Below are positions 1 to 10,934 of a stretch of DNA of 64,000 nt, one piece after another. The stretch spans positions 3,968,001-4,032,000 of the forward strand of contig OZ005695.1 in assembly GCA_963930775.1 (NCBI GenBank), read 5' to 3'. The notes beneath the pieces are model-generated. The model did not search any database, was not told where the DNA came from, and worked only from the letters and a program-made list of their open reading frames with translations. Within the stretch, counting starts at the first letter, position 1. Every line of letters begins with the position of its first letter. The stretch is from Cliona cf. orientalis. Taxonomy: Eukaryota > Porifera > Demospongiae > Clionaida > Clionaidae. The position numbers and the translations under genes were made by a program.

Positions 1-183
1 TCCAGGCAATCGGTCTTGGTATCCAAGACAATCCTTACAAGCCTAAGAACGGCAGTAGGCGTAAAACGTCGACTTCGGCCGCTTAGCTAATCAGCGCCGC
101 GGGATAATCGATTTGCGGAATCCCTCTATAGCTTTAGAAGCTATTCATTTTTGCTGTCCAATCAGATTCAAAATTTGCTCTGT
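1..183. other. Left flank outside the duplication
   Basis: No counterpart of these bases was found at the left edge of unit B, where homology starts at the shared motif CACCGGTTGCT (A 184, B 27,374). No gene or RNA is recognised. A 20-base stretch near position 20 resembles part of the BEL/Pao upstream region at about 62,975, but this is too short to call. Confidence 0.4.
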
Positions 184-1135
184 CACCGGTTGCTATCATA
201 TGCAAACACACCCATGTAGACCAGCCACATCCAAGCTTTATACGACCTTGTGGGAGGACTTCAACACTAGCTTTTCAGCTACCGTAAATCGCGAACATTT
301 CGTTGTTAACATATTTTCGAACAGCCTTGGCTTGTGCGAAATTAAACACACACGCAATATTAACAACAATGCGGTACAGGGTCGTTTGTCCGAAAATTAT
401 TTAACATAAAAGTTTATCGCATGAAATATTTTAGACATGAAATATTCGCGATTTATGGTATCTGTCCAACCACTATGCAAATGCATTCATAGAAAAAAAA
501 ATGAGAACCGAAGATTCAGCCCAAGTTCTCCAGACCCATAGGAACTGGGGACAAGACTATCTCCTTTATTTTGTACCCCAAAAATTATCTGACGTACGGT
601 ATTTAGCTGACATAGCTCTGAATCATGATGACACTATCAATACAATACTCTGAAAATGGGTACACCTTTCCAGTGCTACGTACATGTAGCCATACAAGTA
701 CGCATACATGTACTTGCAACTACAATGATAGTACAGTTACCATATGGAGGGCAATTTTCGTGGGTTGCTATTTTTTGGTATTTTAGTAGTAGACTGGCAG
801 TCACAAAAATTTTCACCTATGAAATTTAATGACTACCAATATGCACACATGGGCAGTCGCTAAGGCTGGTTGGTGGGTGTGGCCGATAGCTGGCCAATGT
901 AATGAACCCCAGCCAGTATTACAGTGTTAAGATAGCATACCAAGTATTTGAGTATGAGGATAGGTTAATTTAATTAGCAAATCGTAAGGTGTGTGGCCAA
1001 GGAAGCCATACAAGCATATTGGTCAGAGATGTGTCGAGGAAGAGCCAGTGGGATTGGCAACCAGAAATGGCCTGTGAAAAGACCAATAATCAGGGGTAGA
1101 TAAATTATGCTAATTTTTCGCCTATAATGCTATTT

Positions 1136-1466
1136 CATAGTTGCCAAGTGTCCCGGTTTGGCCGGGACAGTCCCGGTTTTTGGCCCTATGTCCCGGTTGT
1201 GTCCCGGTTTACCTGATTTTGCGGCATTGTCCCGGAATCCAGCTCGATTGCACAAATGGAGGTGTGGCACAAGCATAAACTCAGTACACTATCGAATTTC
1301 AATCCGTATATCTCGATGTTTAGTGGGTGTGGCAATACATAATCGCCCGAAAGTGGGTGTGGTCATCGGAAAGTGGGCGTGGTCAATAAATTTTCGCACG
1401 CGCTTTGCGCGCGTTAATTCTATATTATACGTTGTCCCGGTCTCTCCTCTCATAAACTTGGCAACT
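1136..1466. mobile_element. MITE rich in TCCCGG motifs, unit A only
   Basis: The ends are inverted (CATAGTTGCCAAG and its complement CTTGGCAACT). The element is bracketed by a 9-bp direct repeat ATGCTATTT at 1127-1135 and 1467-1475. Unit B has one uninterrupted copy of the site near 28,915. The interior holds repeated TGTCCCGG motifs and no coding capacity. The 9-bp duplication suggests a Mutator-type mechanism; this is inference. Confidence 0.7.
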
Positions 1467-2346
1467 ATGCTATTTTCAAATGCTCAAAAGTCCCCAATAA
1501 TGCTCAAGAAGTGTACCTATAATTCCCAATACATTGCCCACTGTGCTTAAGTGTGAACTGACTATAATGTTAATATGAGACATGAGGAGACTCGGTTACA
1601 CTATCGTCGAGTGTAGCTATTCATGTGCTCGGATTCGAAAGTGGGTATATACCAGCTGATTGATCAATCCTTTACCAGTCCATAATATGTAGTCCAGGAA
1701 TTGTAACAAAGGTCGGTTAACGGCTACTTGCAATTGTGTGGCCTAAAATTTTCAAAATTATGCCAGTTGATGCCTATAATGCTAGCATAATTCTCAAAAT
1801 GCTTATACACACCTATTATGCTCAAAATTATGCCGGCATAATTCACCTACCCCTACCAGTAATTACCCGCATCAAAGCAAGATCAAAATATTTTCCTAAG
1901 GTATTAACCACCTTTAGTATGACTGTCATCTACTATTGCCATGACACTAAGAGGGAGGTGGTCCAAGACTTACTGTCATAAAATTTAATTATGGCAGTAT
2001 TTTTTTTGTTTGGACGTGACCCCTAAAGTAGCTTTGAAACACACCAATAATCTCTTGCCTCAGTCAGGCCACCACACTATAACTGTATTACAGTGTATAT
2101 GAGTGACCCAAATAGGCCCCCACAGTCAAGGATGTCAGTATAGTGAATAGTAGTAGTGAGACTAGGGCTCGAGGTATATAGTCTCATGTGCCACACCCCT
2201 CAATCGCTGTGGTACACGAGACAACAATACATGTAATCGCCAGCTTTGCAAACTATTTATCAGTAATATTCATAATGGACAATAAAGTGACCATGAATTA
2301 CCCTAGAACACAGATTAAGGTTCCAAGATTTCTAAAAGTAGAAAAT

Positions 2347-3502
2347 TATGGGGGTGGATAGTGTCAAAAGTACAGTCACTGTTTTGGAGGAGGGTGACTT
2401 CACTGAGGAGAGGGGTGGTTTCGACTGGAGGGGGTGCTTTTCTGTTGGAGGATACCACTTTATGTGGAGGAGGGGTACATTTTGATCTCAAGGAGGGGGT
2501 CTAGCTGATCCGGACTAGGGGTCCTACTTTGCTGGGGGAGGGGTGTATTTAGGTCTCGAGGAGGGCTCTAGTTCATCTGAAATAGGGAGTGATACTCTGA
2601 TTGGACGAGGATGCATTTGATCTTGAGGGGTCCACTACTGAACGGAATATGTATATTGTGCGTGTGGCACATTTTTATGCATGCGCAAATCTGTTAACAA
2701 TATTTTTATTCAAAAATATTCGCGCTATGCACTGATACCATGATGGTGTGGAACATGTGCTGGGAAGAAAGTAGCTTGAAAAATTATTTTGGATGACTGT
2801 AAATGTGCTGGGGGTGTCTCCTGTCATACAAAGGTTCAATAATTGCGATTTTAATACATCTGTACGAACAAATTACCAAATTAATATCTGCACTTCATCA
2901 AAAATTAATGAATGTAGCACCTTTATACAAGAAACACCAGTAACACATCTACAGCAGTCGAAAATCACGCCACTAGCTTCCCAGCCTATAGCAACATCCA
3001 AATTCAGGCCATGGCACGTGGCGTGAAGATTTTGATGCACATGCGCGAAAATGTGCCACACCCACAATGATAATAATAATAATAATATTACATGCGAATG
3101 GTATTATGACGTACATCCATCGGCAACTGCTAGCTCCACTCCATTGCTTCAAATATGCCCCTCCTCCAGTGGAGGTAGCAGACCCCTCGAGATCAAAATG
3201 TAGCTACCCTTCGTCCAGCAAAAGTACATGTATGACCCCCTCCTCGCGATCAAAATGCATCCTTCATTCAGCGAAAGGATGATTCCCTCCTCGCGATCAA
3301 ATGCACCCATCCCCCAGCGAAGTATGACCCCCTACTCCAGATGAGCTAGACCCCCTTCTCGAGATTAAAATGCACCCCTCCTCCACATTAAGTGGTATCC
3401 TCCAACAGAAAAGCACCCCCTCCAGTCAAAACCACCCCCCTCCTCAGTGAAGTCACCTCCTCCAAAACAGTGACTGTACTTTTGACGCTATACACCCCCA
3501 TA
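2347..3502. repeat. Purine-rich foldback element, unit A
   Basis: The left arm (about 2347-2640) is G-rich and the right arm (about 3160-3502) is its complement. Both begin at TATGGGGGTG-like ends. The arms consist of imperfect tandem units of roughly 55-65 bases carrying GATCTCGAGGAGG and TGGGGGAGGGGTGCATTTTG motifs. The loop contains a second inverted pair built on GTGTGGCACATTTT (2661 onward) and its complement ending near 3065. No open frame is shared with unit B. The counterpart is at 29,982-31,328. Confidence 0.75.
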
Positions 3503-3649
3503 GGCATGATAGGGGAAAAATTATGGGCTTGGACTGAGGCCATATTAATTATTATCGATACAGTAATTAGCAGCAGATAGTAGACTTACATTATTATGCT
3601 ACGTCCTACTTTCCTTTAGTGTACGTGGTTAGCAGCAGCGACGTCGACT

Positions 3650-3832
3650 ATGGATCGGCAAGATAGACAAGACAGTGGCTACTCGATCGAAAAGGAAATG
3701 GCCGCACCCACCCAATATCAAAATAAGGCAATTTCCTGTCAAAATCGTATTCATTTCCGGCTTACGGATGACAAATTGAGCATGCGCAGAATATTAATCT
3801 ATCATAATCTCCAGGAAGTTCCCCTTGTATAA
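3650..3832 (+). other. Weak conserved ORF, probably not coding
   Basis: A 60-codon frame begins MDRQDRQDSG and has a counterpart in unit B at 31,470-31,724. The block NKAISCxNR...IHFRLTDD is shared. The N-terminal parts differ by 8- and 4-base indels that change frame locally. Copy A stops (TATAA) where copy B reads on for 24 more codons. This pattern argues against strong coding constraint. The surrounding sequence (about 3,600-3,925) is well conserved and could be a first exon or promoter: a GCCAG/GTA junction resembling a donor follows at 3,919-3,926. No family is recognised. Confidence 0.2.
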
Positions 3833-3926
3833 TTCATTCCAGATCCATGTATGCTAAGAACGTGTCTTATAGAAGATGCTAAAAGTTTTAGAGGAGCACA
3901 ATCATGAGAATTATCAAGGCCAGGTA

Positions 3927-4146
3927 CAGTGCCTCCAAGCTTCTCTCCTGTCTTTCAGTATAAATATTCCCATTTTTCAGTATTTTGCATGCATTTTCAG
4001 TATTTTTCAGCATTTTACAAAGGGCTCCATATAGCTATGATGTATGTACTTAATTCTCCCAGTTTTCAGTATTTTTGAAATTTTATCAGTATTTATGGTC
4101 AAAATTCAGTAAAAATACTGACAAATCCGTATACTTGGAGGCACTG
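3927..4146. mobile_element. hAT-like MITE, unit A only
   Basis: Perfect 13-base terminal inverted repeats (CAGTGCCTCCAAG / CTTGGAGGCACTG) are flanked by the direct repeat CAGGTA at 3921-3926 and 4147-4152. Unit B has one CAGGTA at the same place (31,738-31,743). The interior is AT-rich with several CAGTATTTTT motifs. A second, diverged copy is at 6398-6560. The CAG end and short duplication suggest a hAT-type origin, by inference. Confidence 0.75.
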
Positions 4147-4149
4147 CAG

Positions 4150-5500
4150 GTATAATAGCCTATATACAACCCCTCACCACATACATTTGCCTCCTAGATA
4201 CCTACCTAATAATAATTATTATGATTATGTAAACAATATCCAGTAGGCTCACAATATCATCGTGTGCACAGAGTGGTGTCTCTCTCTATCTCTCCTTCCT
4301 CCTTTTCCATCTGGATTGGATGAAGATGACTCCATGTTGCAATTGGTTCTCCGTCACTTGCTGGTCTTCCTCGATCAAACCAGGAATCACTTCACATGAT
4401 CATTGATACAGGTAATTGTACATGTTTGCATGTCCCGTAAAAATATCATGTTTAACTAATAATAACATTTAGTGCATACAAACAGTGCCAATGGTCTGGG
4501 TATGGGAGTTTAATACAGTAGCAGCTAGGAGGGAGACTAGCTAGTGACATGCACTTTCCTTCGATCCTTAGAACCGGTGTGCATGGGAATTCTCCTGATT
4601 ATATCTAGCTACTCAACATGCCTTATTACTGACAATTAAAAGAGGCAGTCTGCATCTCGGAGAGCTGTTTTGTTATGGCCCAGTGCACATACATGTAAAG
4701 GTTAAAGTTACTGTAGCTGGTGCATAAACATACGTATAAATGGCATGTAGAAGTCCGCTATTGAGGTCCGGTATCCATTAAGTGGGGTTCCACAATCATG
4801 ATTGTTGAAATTTTGAGATTGAATTTTTGTCTACTAGCTATAAATGGAGGCTTTTTGTACAGTTAGTGGGCACATGTTGTAGCTGTCGTGTCTCTCGACA
4901 TGAAGAAGTTGAAACGTATGATCATATTTTCCCGGGTCAAAGTCAATTAGGGTCATGTAGCTAATTTGTTGAATTTGCATACTGGGGCAGTGAGTTGAGG
5001 CATCTCAGATCCAAATAGCCGATTAGTTATGAAAGGATCGAAAGCCAGTGCCCATAGATAACTAACTGGTGTATGTCACACTCCATGGCTGCTGTAATAG
5101 TGACTAGTAACAGTTACTGTTATACGTACACCGCAATGTTATGTCAGATATTGAGAATATTTATTATGTACAGGGATCCATGTAACTATTAATTCAATTG
5201 CAAAAGCTTTGCAGATTCATGTTGAGTGCATGTACACACTATAATCTGCAAGCTGCTTAGCACAATTTGAAGGTATTCCTCTTGATAATGTGTCTTGGTA
5301 TATCATTGGTGGCAGAAGTTGGGGGGGGGGGGGGGGGGGGCATCAGGGGCAGGCACCCCTTCCAAACCAGCCTGAAGTAGGGACAGTTCCCCTCCCCCTT
5401 CCAGAGCCCCTGAAGCCGCATGCAAACACATGCTATCTATGACTGCCATTGTCGTTTGATTCTGGTATCTTGAGTAACTCAGGAAAAAGTTAACGTTACC
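4150..5500. other. Intergenic block conserved with 31,743-33,105
   Basis: About 1.3 kb is colinear with unit B and mostly unrecognised. The stretch 4270-4440 is almost identical in both copies and looks exon-like: a CACAG acceptor at 4271, a pyrimidine run, and a CAG/GTAATT donor near 4413. Its most plausible frame (LQLVLRHLLVFLDQ) ends at a TGA in A and is broken by an extra stop in B. I therefore treat it as an unproven exon remnant or non-coding RNA exon. Confidence 0.3.
5321..5340 (+). repeat. Poly-G run of 20
   Basis: Twenty consecutive G residues precede CATCAGGGGCAGG. The homologous place in unit B (about 32,942) has only seven. Probably a slippage-prone tract; assembled length is uncertain. 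Confidence 0.8.
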
Positions 5501-5512
5501 TTGGTCACATTA

Positions 5513-5710
5513 TCATCCAAACATAGAAGAATGAATGAATAAATTAAGGGTACTAGCTTTATGAACTATAATTCTACACACACTAAATTGAGCCCCTCCT
5601 ACTCTCGACATCTTCCTCCACCTATGGATATAATATACCCAGAGTCCAAACAATGACAATGTGACCGGTATAAGCCACACTAAAACAATTAGTACAAACC
5701 ACAATATCAT
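5513..5710 (-). CDS. Candidate small membrane protein or exon, copy A
   Basis: A 65-codon frame has a hydrophobic N-terminal segment (WFVLIVLVWLIPVTLSLFGL, about residues 4-23), then the basic stretch YIHRWRKMSR. Copy B (33,122-33,322) keeps the frame although three indels separate the copies (6, 6 and 3 bases), all multiples of three. That is the main reason to suspect coding. An alternative reading is an internal exon beginning at a TTTTAG acceptor near 5688. An upstream exon-like frame on the same strand (about 5,862-5,966, containing YKPRHTMDWCASP) ends at a GTATAT donor in a compatible phase. No family is recognised. It lies about 2.6 kb downstream of the Roc gene stop, same strand. Confidence 0.3.
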   Translation of the reverse strand: MILWFVLIVLVWLIPVTLSLFGLWVYYIHRWRKMSRVGGAQFSVCRIIVHKASTLNLFIHSSMFG

Positions 5711-6186
5711 GACATTGTGCTCTACAAGTTTCTTGCACCCCTAGGGTGCATGATACACCCTATAGCCGCATTACAACAGCCAGGGTGAATTTTTAGAATC
5801 CAGAAATGTCTTTGCCTCTTCAGTATTCAGGGGGGGCAGACATGCTATATACCAGATGCAATTCTCGGGGGTAGGTATACGAGAGGGTGGGGATGAGAAA
5901 ATGAAGGAGAGGCACACCAATCCATTGTGTGCCGGGGTTTGTAACTATTACAACTCTTCCTGCATGATCCCTATATTATAATAATAATAATTATGCTGAT
6001 ACTATAGTGGCTACAATATCATTGGCAGCAAACAGAATAATGGGAGATACCAAGATTGAAATTGAAATAATAGGTAAGTCTTAGATTGGTAAATAAAAAT
6101 TAATGTCTATATTGGAAAGCAGAAAAGCCAAGTTTGGTTAACAGAAAAATTAAATAATTAATATAGCTAGGCAGATATAAGAAAAT

Positions 6187-7135
6187 GTGACCTGCTATGA
6201 GAAAAGGGACCATGATTGGGGATTTTTCAAAAAATTGAGTTTTTGGCATAGATTGATAGCCCTATGTGTGCAGACTGTCCAACCTACTCAGCATGTCAAA
6301 GTGGGACACCTAAATATTAAATGTCATGTGTGAAGTGGTATGCGTAATATCTTGCACTAACAATTATTTATACAATAATTATTATCTGATCTGTATCAGT
6401 GCCTCTAAGCTGCTCTCCTGTCATATTTTGCATGCATTTTCAGTATTTTTTAGTATTTTATTAACAGCTCCGTATATGATGTATGTACTAGATTCTCGAA
6501 CTTCCATCAGTATTCTATGGTCAAAATTCAGTAAAAAAATCCGTGTACTTGGTGGCACTGCTAGCGCTGTAATATGAAGAAAACGAACACATTCGCTCGT
6601 AGAAGGCTGCTCTGATGTTGTGGTAGAACGTTTAGACGCTTGTCAACTATAGTCACATGGAAGGCTTGCGTCGGCATGGGGTCGCCACCTCCCCGTACAA
6701 CATGCCTCCTGAGTACGAGCGAGTGCGAGCTCGCGCTATAGTAGTCTCGCAAGCCACACCCTTCAATATCTTTCTCGTTTGATCAAGAGTACCGTATGAA
6801 TCACAGCTGTGCCTAAAGCGGGACAAACTGTGTCCCGAGCAAGGTTAGTGCGGACGCGGGACAATTTTTCTGAAAGCAGGACTGTCCCACTCAAAGCGGG
6901 ACGGTTGGACAGTCTGTGTGTGCTGAATACAATGGTGCAAGTTTCATATAAAAATATTGATCACAAGTGGAGTTATGATCATTTTTATGCACTTGGGTAG
7001 ATATATTCGTTTTTCGGAAAATGTGCATTTTTAATTAAATTTTGTATTAATTTGTATGCATGTGTCCGTAACTACAGTTCACATATTCCAACTATATAAA
7101 CATAGTATATGAAATTGAATACGAAGGTCACAAAT
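6187..7135. other. Unit A-specific block with repeats
   Basis: Unit B joins the flanks differently at about 34,570-34,595, so this roughly 950-base block is specific to A. It contains the MITE copy at 6398-6560, a short AGTCTCGCAAGCCACACC motif shared with 20,466 onward, and GCGGGAC repeats at 6827-6910. No gene is recognised. Confidence 0.5.
6398..6560. mobile_element. hAT-like MITE, second copy
   Basis: Ends CAGTGCCTCTAAGC and TTGGTGGCACTG match the element at 3927-4146 with a few substitutions. The interior shares the TTTTGCATGCATTTTCAG motif. It is shorter (163 bases) and no clear target duplication remains. Confidence 0.6.
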
Positions 7136-8370
7136 TCCAATGAGAAGAACAAATTCTAAATATGTAGTGGAAATGCATGACCCGTCCTTCTTTTGCCCTT
7201 CTGGGCCACCTTAGTACATTATTATGGTAGAGGAGGTATGCACGTCCTTGTGTGCAGATTAGTTTCACTAATTATTATTGAGCAAGCTTGCTATAATATT
7301 ATATTATACAAAGTCCTGTGGAGTGCTGTATACAGTCCTGGATGAGATGGTAAAGGATTTTTAATTACTAAAAAGTCAGTGTCACCACAATAGAAAGGAT
7401 AACCGAGATGTGTGCAATTGCAATATGCCACTTCCAAGTGTCAATTATTCACAAAATAATGGCTGGATTATTCTTTTGGTGTGACATGGTATACTATATG
7501 ATACACCTCCATGGCATGAAAACATTCTAGTTGATTCGTCTCAAAAAATTTAAAGATTATCCTGCAGGCAATATATCATACAATGACGTTGATCTCAAGC
7601 ATCTTACACCAATCTGGCACCGCACAATACACATGATCAGATGGAAAATAGTTAATAAAATTAATAGTAAATAGTATAATATTAATATAGTTTAATACAA
7701 CATCACAGAGCAAATTCAATACAGAAAAAAATTATCAACACACATTGACACTGTATAACAGTGTTTCAAAATAACACATATTTGGCTACAATTATAATCA
7801 TCAATAGTTTGTATACAGATCCACCAGACTACAAAATAACACTTACTGAAAAATTAGTATTTAATTTACTGTAGTACATAATTATTATAATACAAAGTTC
7901 CATCTCATGATCAACACATGCACTATAGACACAAAAGTATAATAGATTTTATCTCAGATTAATAGCGATTATTTATCACAAACACAGCAAATTCAATACA
8001 GAAAGTAAAACAAAATAATATTGTCAACACACATTATCATGATAGTGTACATAATATAATATTTATTTTGCACACACACAGTTAATAATTGATGATCGTA
8101 TAACTTTAACAATATGTGTTGTTGCAAGTTGATGGTGTGCTGGTACTCGTATATAAGAATGTTTGCGTGTGAGGTTTTATTCACTCATGTGATAAAAGAT
8201 TCGTACTCCGAAAAGCAATATGCAAGTTTGTAAAAAATTAACGTAACATAGCTATAGGATTATGGAAGTGCAATGTGTGTACGTTTATATGATAGATATA
8301 ATATTAGTATGATCATGAGTGTTGCAGCAATGTCACGCAAAGTGTATAAATGTTTGTAGAAATGTTTAAA
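7136..8370. other. AT-rich region downstream of Roc gene A
   Basis: Strongly AT-rich sequence colinear with 34,596-35,765 in unit B, with internal near-duplicates (TCACAGAGCAAATTCAATAC-type motifs around 7703 and 7985). It should hold the 3' untranslated region of the Roc gene on the minus strand. A possible AATAAA signal (plus strand TTTATT) sits at about 8175. No other gene is seen. Confidence 0.45.
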
Positions 8371-10926
8371 TTAATACTGTGCAAGAATCTTTTGAGCAAG
8401 GTGTTGGTACCCCACCGTGGGTGAACGTAGGGCACTAGCTAGCAAAGATAGAGTCGGTCGTGGTCGATCTCTTTTAAGCCAAGTAGAAAGCATGCTGCGA
8501 AACCGATCATCGATGCTCTCACTATCTCCTTTGATGGTGTCCAACATCCCTGCACCTATTTTCAATTGTAAGCCGATGTTGTACCATTTCGCCCTCGCCT
8601 CCCATGCAGCACTCAGCATCTTCTCCAAATCGTCGATGCTTACATGTGCCTCCTCACCGAACCAAAATTTGTGTGTATCTTGAAGATCAGTAGCTAATCC
8701 ACATCGATCACACTTCATAACGACAGGGTTTTCCTCATCACACTTAGCTGGGACAGAGCAAGAACAAATTGAATGGAATCCAAAGTAGATACCAGCTCCA
8801 GGGCCGTAGTTAAGAGTCCTACTGACACTAACCAAGGACTGCTCTAGCTCACGGCGGATCTTGTTGCAAACAGCTTTGGGATTGCTTTGCTGTGCGGATC
8901 TAGCATGGTCTGTATCAGCAGAAATGCAGACTTCAAGAAAGGAGATAAAGAAGGTGATTCTGACAGTGTGATGCTCTGGGCCAACATGAAAGCTCACCTG
9001 ATCACGATATATGGCATGGTCCAGAAGCCTCCAGCGAAGGCGGGTACCAGCAGGGCTCATCAGGTCAGCAATGAGTGCTCCAAACATACCTTTTGGGCAG
9101 TAGCCACACTTGAAAAGAATGCATACAGAAGGAATGGCTGGTGCAGATTCCATCACTGAATGACGTCGACGCCTTTTGAAGATATTGGTGAACTTTTGAA
9201 TTATCTTCTTACCTATAGAGATTTCAATCTGAGCGGGAGCATGGGCAAGAACACAAGGCACAATGTAGTGTGAAGGAGTCTTAGACTCTTGTGGATGGTC
9301 TCGTTGCTGGTCATCCTTGTAGATAGGAGCAATGACGCGAAGATGCTTAAGAAGAATCACAAGCTGCTTTCTTGACAATGGCTCATTGGAACGACTAGAA
9401 ATGTCATCGATGATTCGTGCTGGAAATATGCCCTTTTCTCTGAACTCCTTGGAAGCATAGACATCTCGTATCTCTTTAAATGTGAAGGTGTGAATGATGA
9501 GAGCAGTAATCTTATCAAAGATCACTTGTGGATCGCAAATGACAATATTGCTAAGTTCGGAAACTTCACCAAAGTAGCGAATGACACCCAACTTAGTGTG
9601 AAGAAACCACAGGGCTTCCTTTAGCTCCTCATCACCATCGATACCACAATCCTTAGCCATACTAAGACAGTCACCATAGGATATCACAGGCCTGTCTATA
9701 AGCCTCAGTGAAAGCAACAGGGCTAGCCAAGGAGCTGGAACAGAGATGGTGAAAGCAGAGTCACGAGCAACTTCCTCGACAATGCGGCGGATATTAGCTG
9801 CATCAGTTTCGTCCTCTGATAGATTATTTATCGTTAGTGCTGGCTCGTCGTCTGAGGCAAACTCAATGATACCTTCTTTAACGTGGTCTGTTCTAAGCAA
9901 ATGCTCTTTTAGCTCTCTTTGAACTTTGCGTATGTGCTTGGCATCAGCTCGGTCCTTGTGTGTTCCAACAAGGACTACTTTAGGCTTGATCGGTACCAAC
10001 CTAGTGCTATTGTGACTGACATGGACATAGTTACACATGGATGCAATGCTAGCTAATGACTGAAGAATCGATTCCAAGACAGTGAAGCTAGATTCATAGG
10101 TAATGCTTTCTTTCGATAGAGACTCTACATACTTCACTTTATACTTCTGATCGAGCCTGTCTGATAACTTGAATACGATAAAGAAGATGGAAGGGCCAGC
10201 AATGATTGCTGGTAGTACTTCTTGAAACTCGGGCTGCCCACCGACATCAGTGAAGTAGAGATTCAATGCATGTTTGAGATATTCTTCCGCACTACCCCAC
10301 TCTTTACTTCTCAAAGCTTTTTGAAAGACCTCCAGTGGAACTTGATATCCAGGAATACGGGGTGGAGACTTCTTATGCTTACCAAACTTGAACAATCCCA
10401 TTCGAGATACAACAGCCATTTTAGTCTCCACTGCAATGGGCTGACGGTTGGTCTCAGCTGCTGTGGTGCTTGTAGCTTCTGAACTCAGCCCCTCAGATGT
10501 AGTGGGAGCCAAATCTGAAGTGCTGGTCAGAGGCATTTGTGACTCCAGCTGCTCTAGTGCTAGTGACGGTTGAGAAGAGAGAATGGCTTTCAGCATCATT
10601 ACTGCTTCTTGGCTTAGAGTGATAATCTGCCAATTGATCTCTGACCTGGGAGCCCGGGGTGCCTTGGGAGACTGAGGAGCCAAAGTAATGGTGAAGGAAG
10701 ATTTCTTGATAACAACCTGGAGAACTCGCTCAGCAATACCGGTGCTGGGTGTTTCAGAGATGAGATACTCGTCATTAGCTGATTGGGGAAGCGGTCTTCC
10801 AGTGATGCGAGAGAGAAAAGTTGATTTTCCAACCCGCGGTGGACCATTCAATAAACAGAGGGCAAAGTTCAGATTCACCTCTCCCTTTTCACTCATTATC
10901 CTTTCACAGATTGTGAGGTGACGCAT
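8371..10926 (-). CDS. Roc-COR-Death GTPase, copy A
   Basis: The open exon encodes 851 residues. A P-loop GPPRVGKST is at 28-36, a switch-like ETPSTG at about 58-63, a Walker B/G3 DVGGQPEF at 227-234 and a G4 GTHKD at 321-325. Together these mark a Roc (ROCO-family) GTPase. A Ser/Thr-rich insert at about 120-165 makes the P-loop to G3 gap unusually long. Residues about 398-540 match a COR-like region (CGI...EL..ALWFLHTKLGVIRYFGE). Cysteines C721, C723, C729, C739 and C742 form a possible metal-binding knuckle. Residues about 761-851 look like a Death domain. Proteins of this kind act in cytoplasmic signalling, often cell-death or immune pathways; that role is inferred. The ATG lies 8 bases inside a TTTTACAG acceptor (10,935), in a frame open to the boundary, so upstream coding exons are likely. 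No leucine-rich repeats or kinase domain are seen. Confidence 0.85.
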   Translation of the reverse strand: MRHLTICERIMSEKGEVNLNFALCLLNGPPRVGKSTFLSRITGRPLPQSANDEYLISETPSTGIAERVLQVVIKKSSFTITLAPQSPKAPRAPRSEINWQIITLSQEAVMMLKAILSSQPSLALEQLESQMPLTSTSDLAPTTSEGLSSEATSTTAAETNRQPIAVETKMAVVSRMGLFKFGKHKKSPPRIPGYQVPLEVFQKALRSKEWGSAEEYLKHALNLYFTDVGGQPEFQEVLPAIIAGPSIFFIVFKLSDRLDQKYKVKYVESLSKESITYESSFTVLESILQSLASIASMCNYVHVSHNSTRLVPIKPKVVLVGTHKDRADAKHIRKVQRELKEHLLRTDHVKEGIIEFASDDEPALTINNLSEDETDAANIRRIVEEVARDSAFTISVPAPWLALLLSLRLIDRPVISYGDCLSMAKDCGIDGDEELKEALWFLHTKLGVIRYFGEVSELSNIVICDPQVIFDKITALIIHTFTFKEIRDVYASKEFREKGIFPARIIDDISSRSNEPLSRKQLVILLKHLRVIAPIYKDDQQRDHPQESKTPSHYIVPCVLAHAPAQIEISIGKKIIQKFTNIFKRRRRHSVMESAPAIPSVCILFKCGYCPKGMFGALIADLMSPAGTRLRWRLLDHAIYRDQVSFHVGPEHHTVRITFFISFLEVCISADTDHARSAQQSNPKAVCNKIRRELEQSLVSVSRTLNYGPGAGIYFGFHSICSCSVPAKCDEENPVVMKCDRCGLATDLQDTHKFWFGEEAHVSIDDLEKMLSAAWEARAKWYNIGLQLKIGAGMLDTIKGDSESIDDRFRSMLSTWLKRDRPRPTLSLLASALRSPTVGYQHLAQKILAQY

Positions 10927-10934
10927 TTCCTCCT

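Noticed and set aside
1..46. Fragment of the BEL/Pao LTR at the window start
   Set aside because: Only about 20 bases resemble 62,975-62,996 and the similarity does not extend.
5321..5340. Assembly gap marker
   Set aside because: The G run sits in colinear sequence that also has a shorter G run in unit B, so it is a real tract of uncertain length.
8887..9159. Plus-strand ORF opposite the Roc gene, repeated at 36,276-36,548
   Set aside because: Shadow of the minus-strand coding frame. It is conserved only because the opposite strand is.
10614..10847. Overlapping minus-strand frames at the Roc N-terminus
   Set aside because: Out of frame with the P-loop protein and Ser/Pro-rich, as expected of an off-frame reading.
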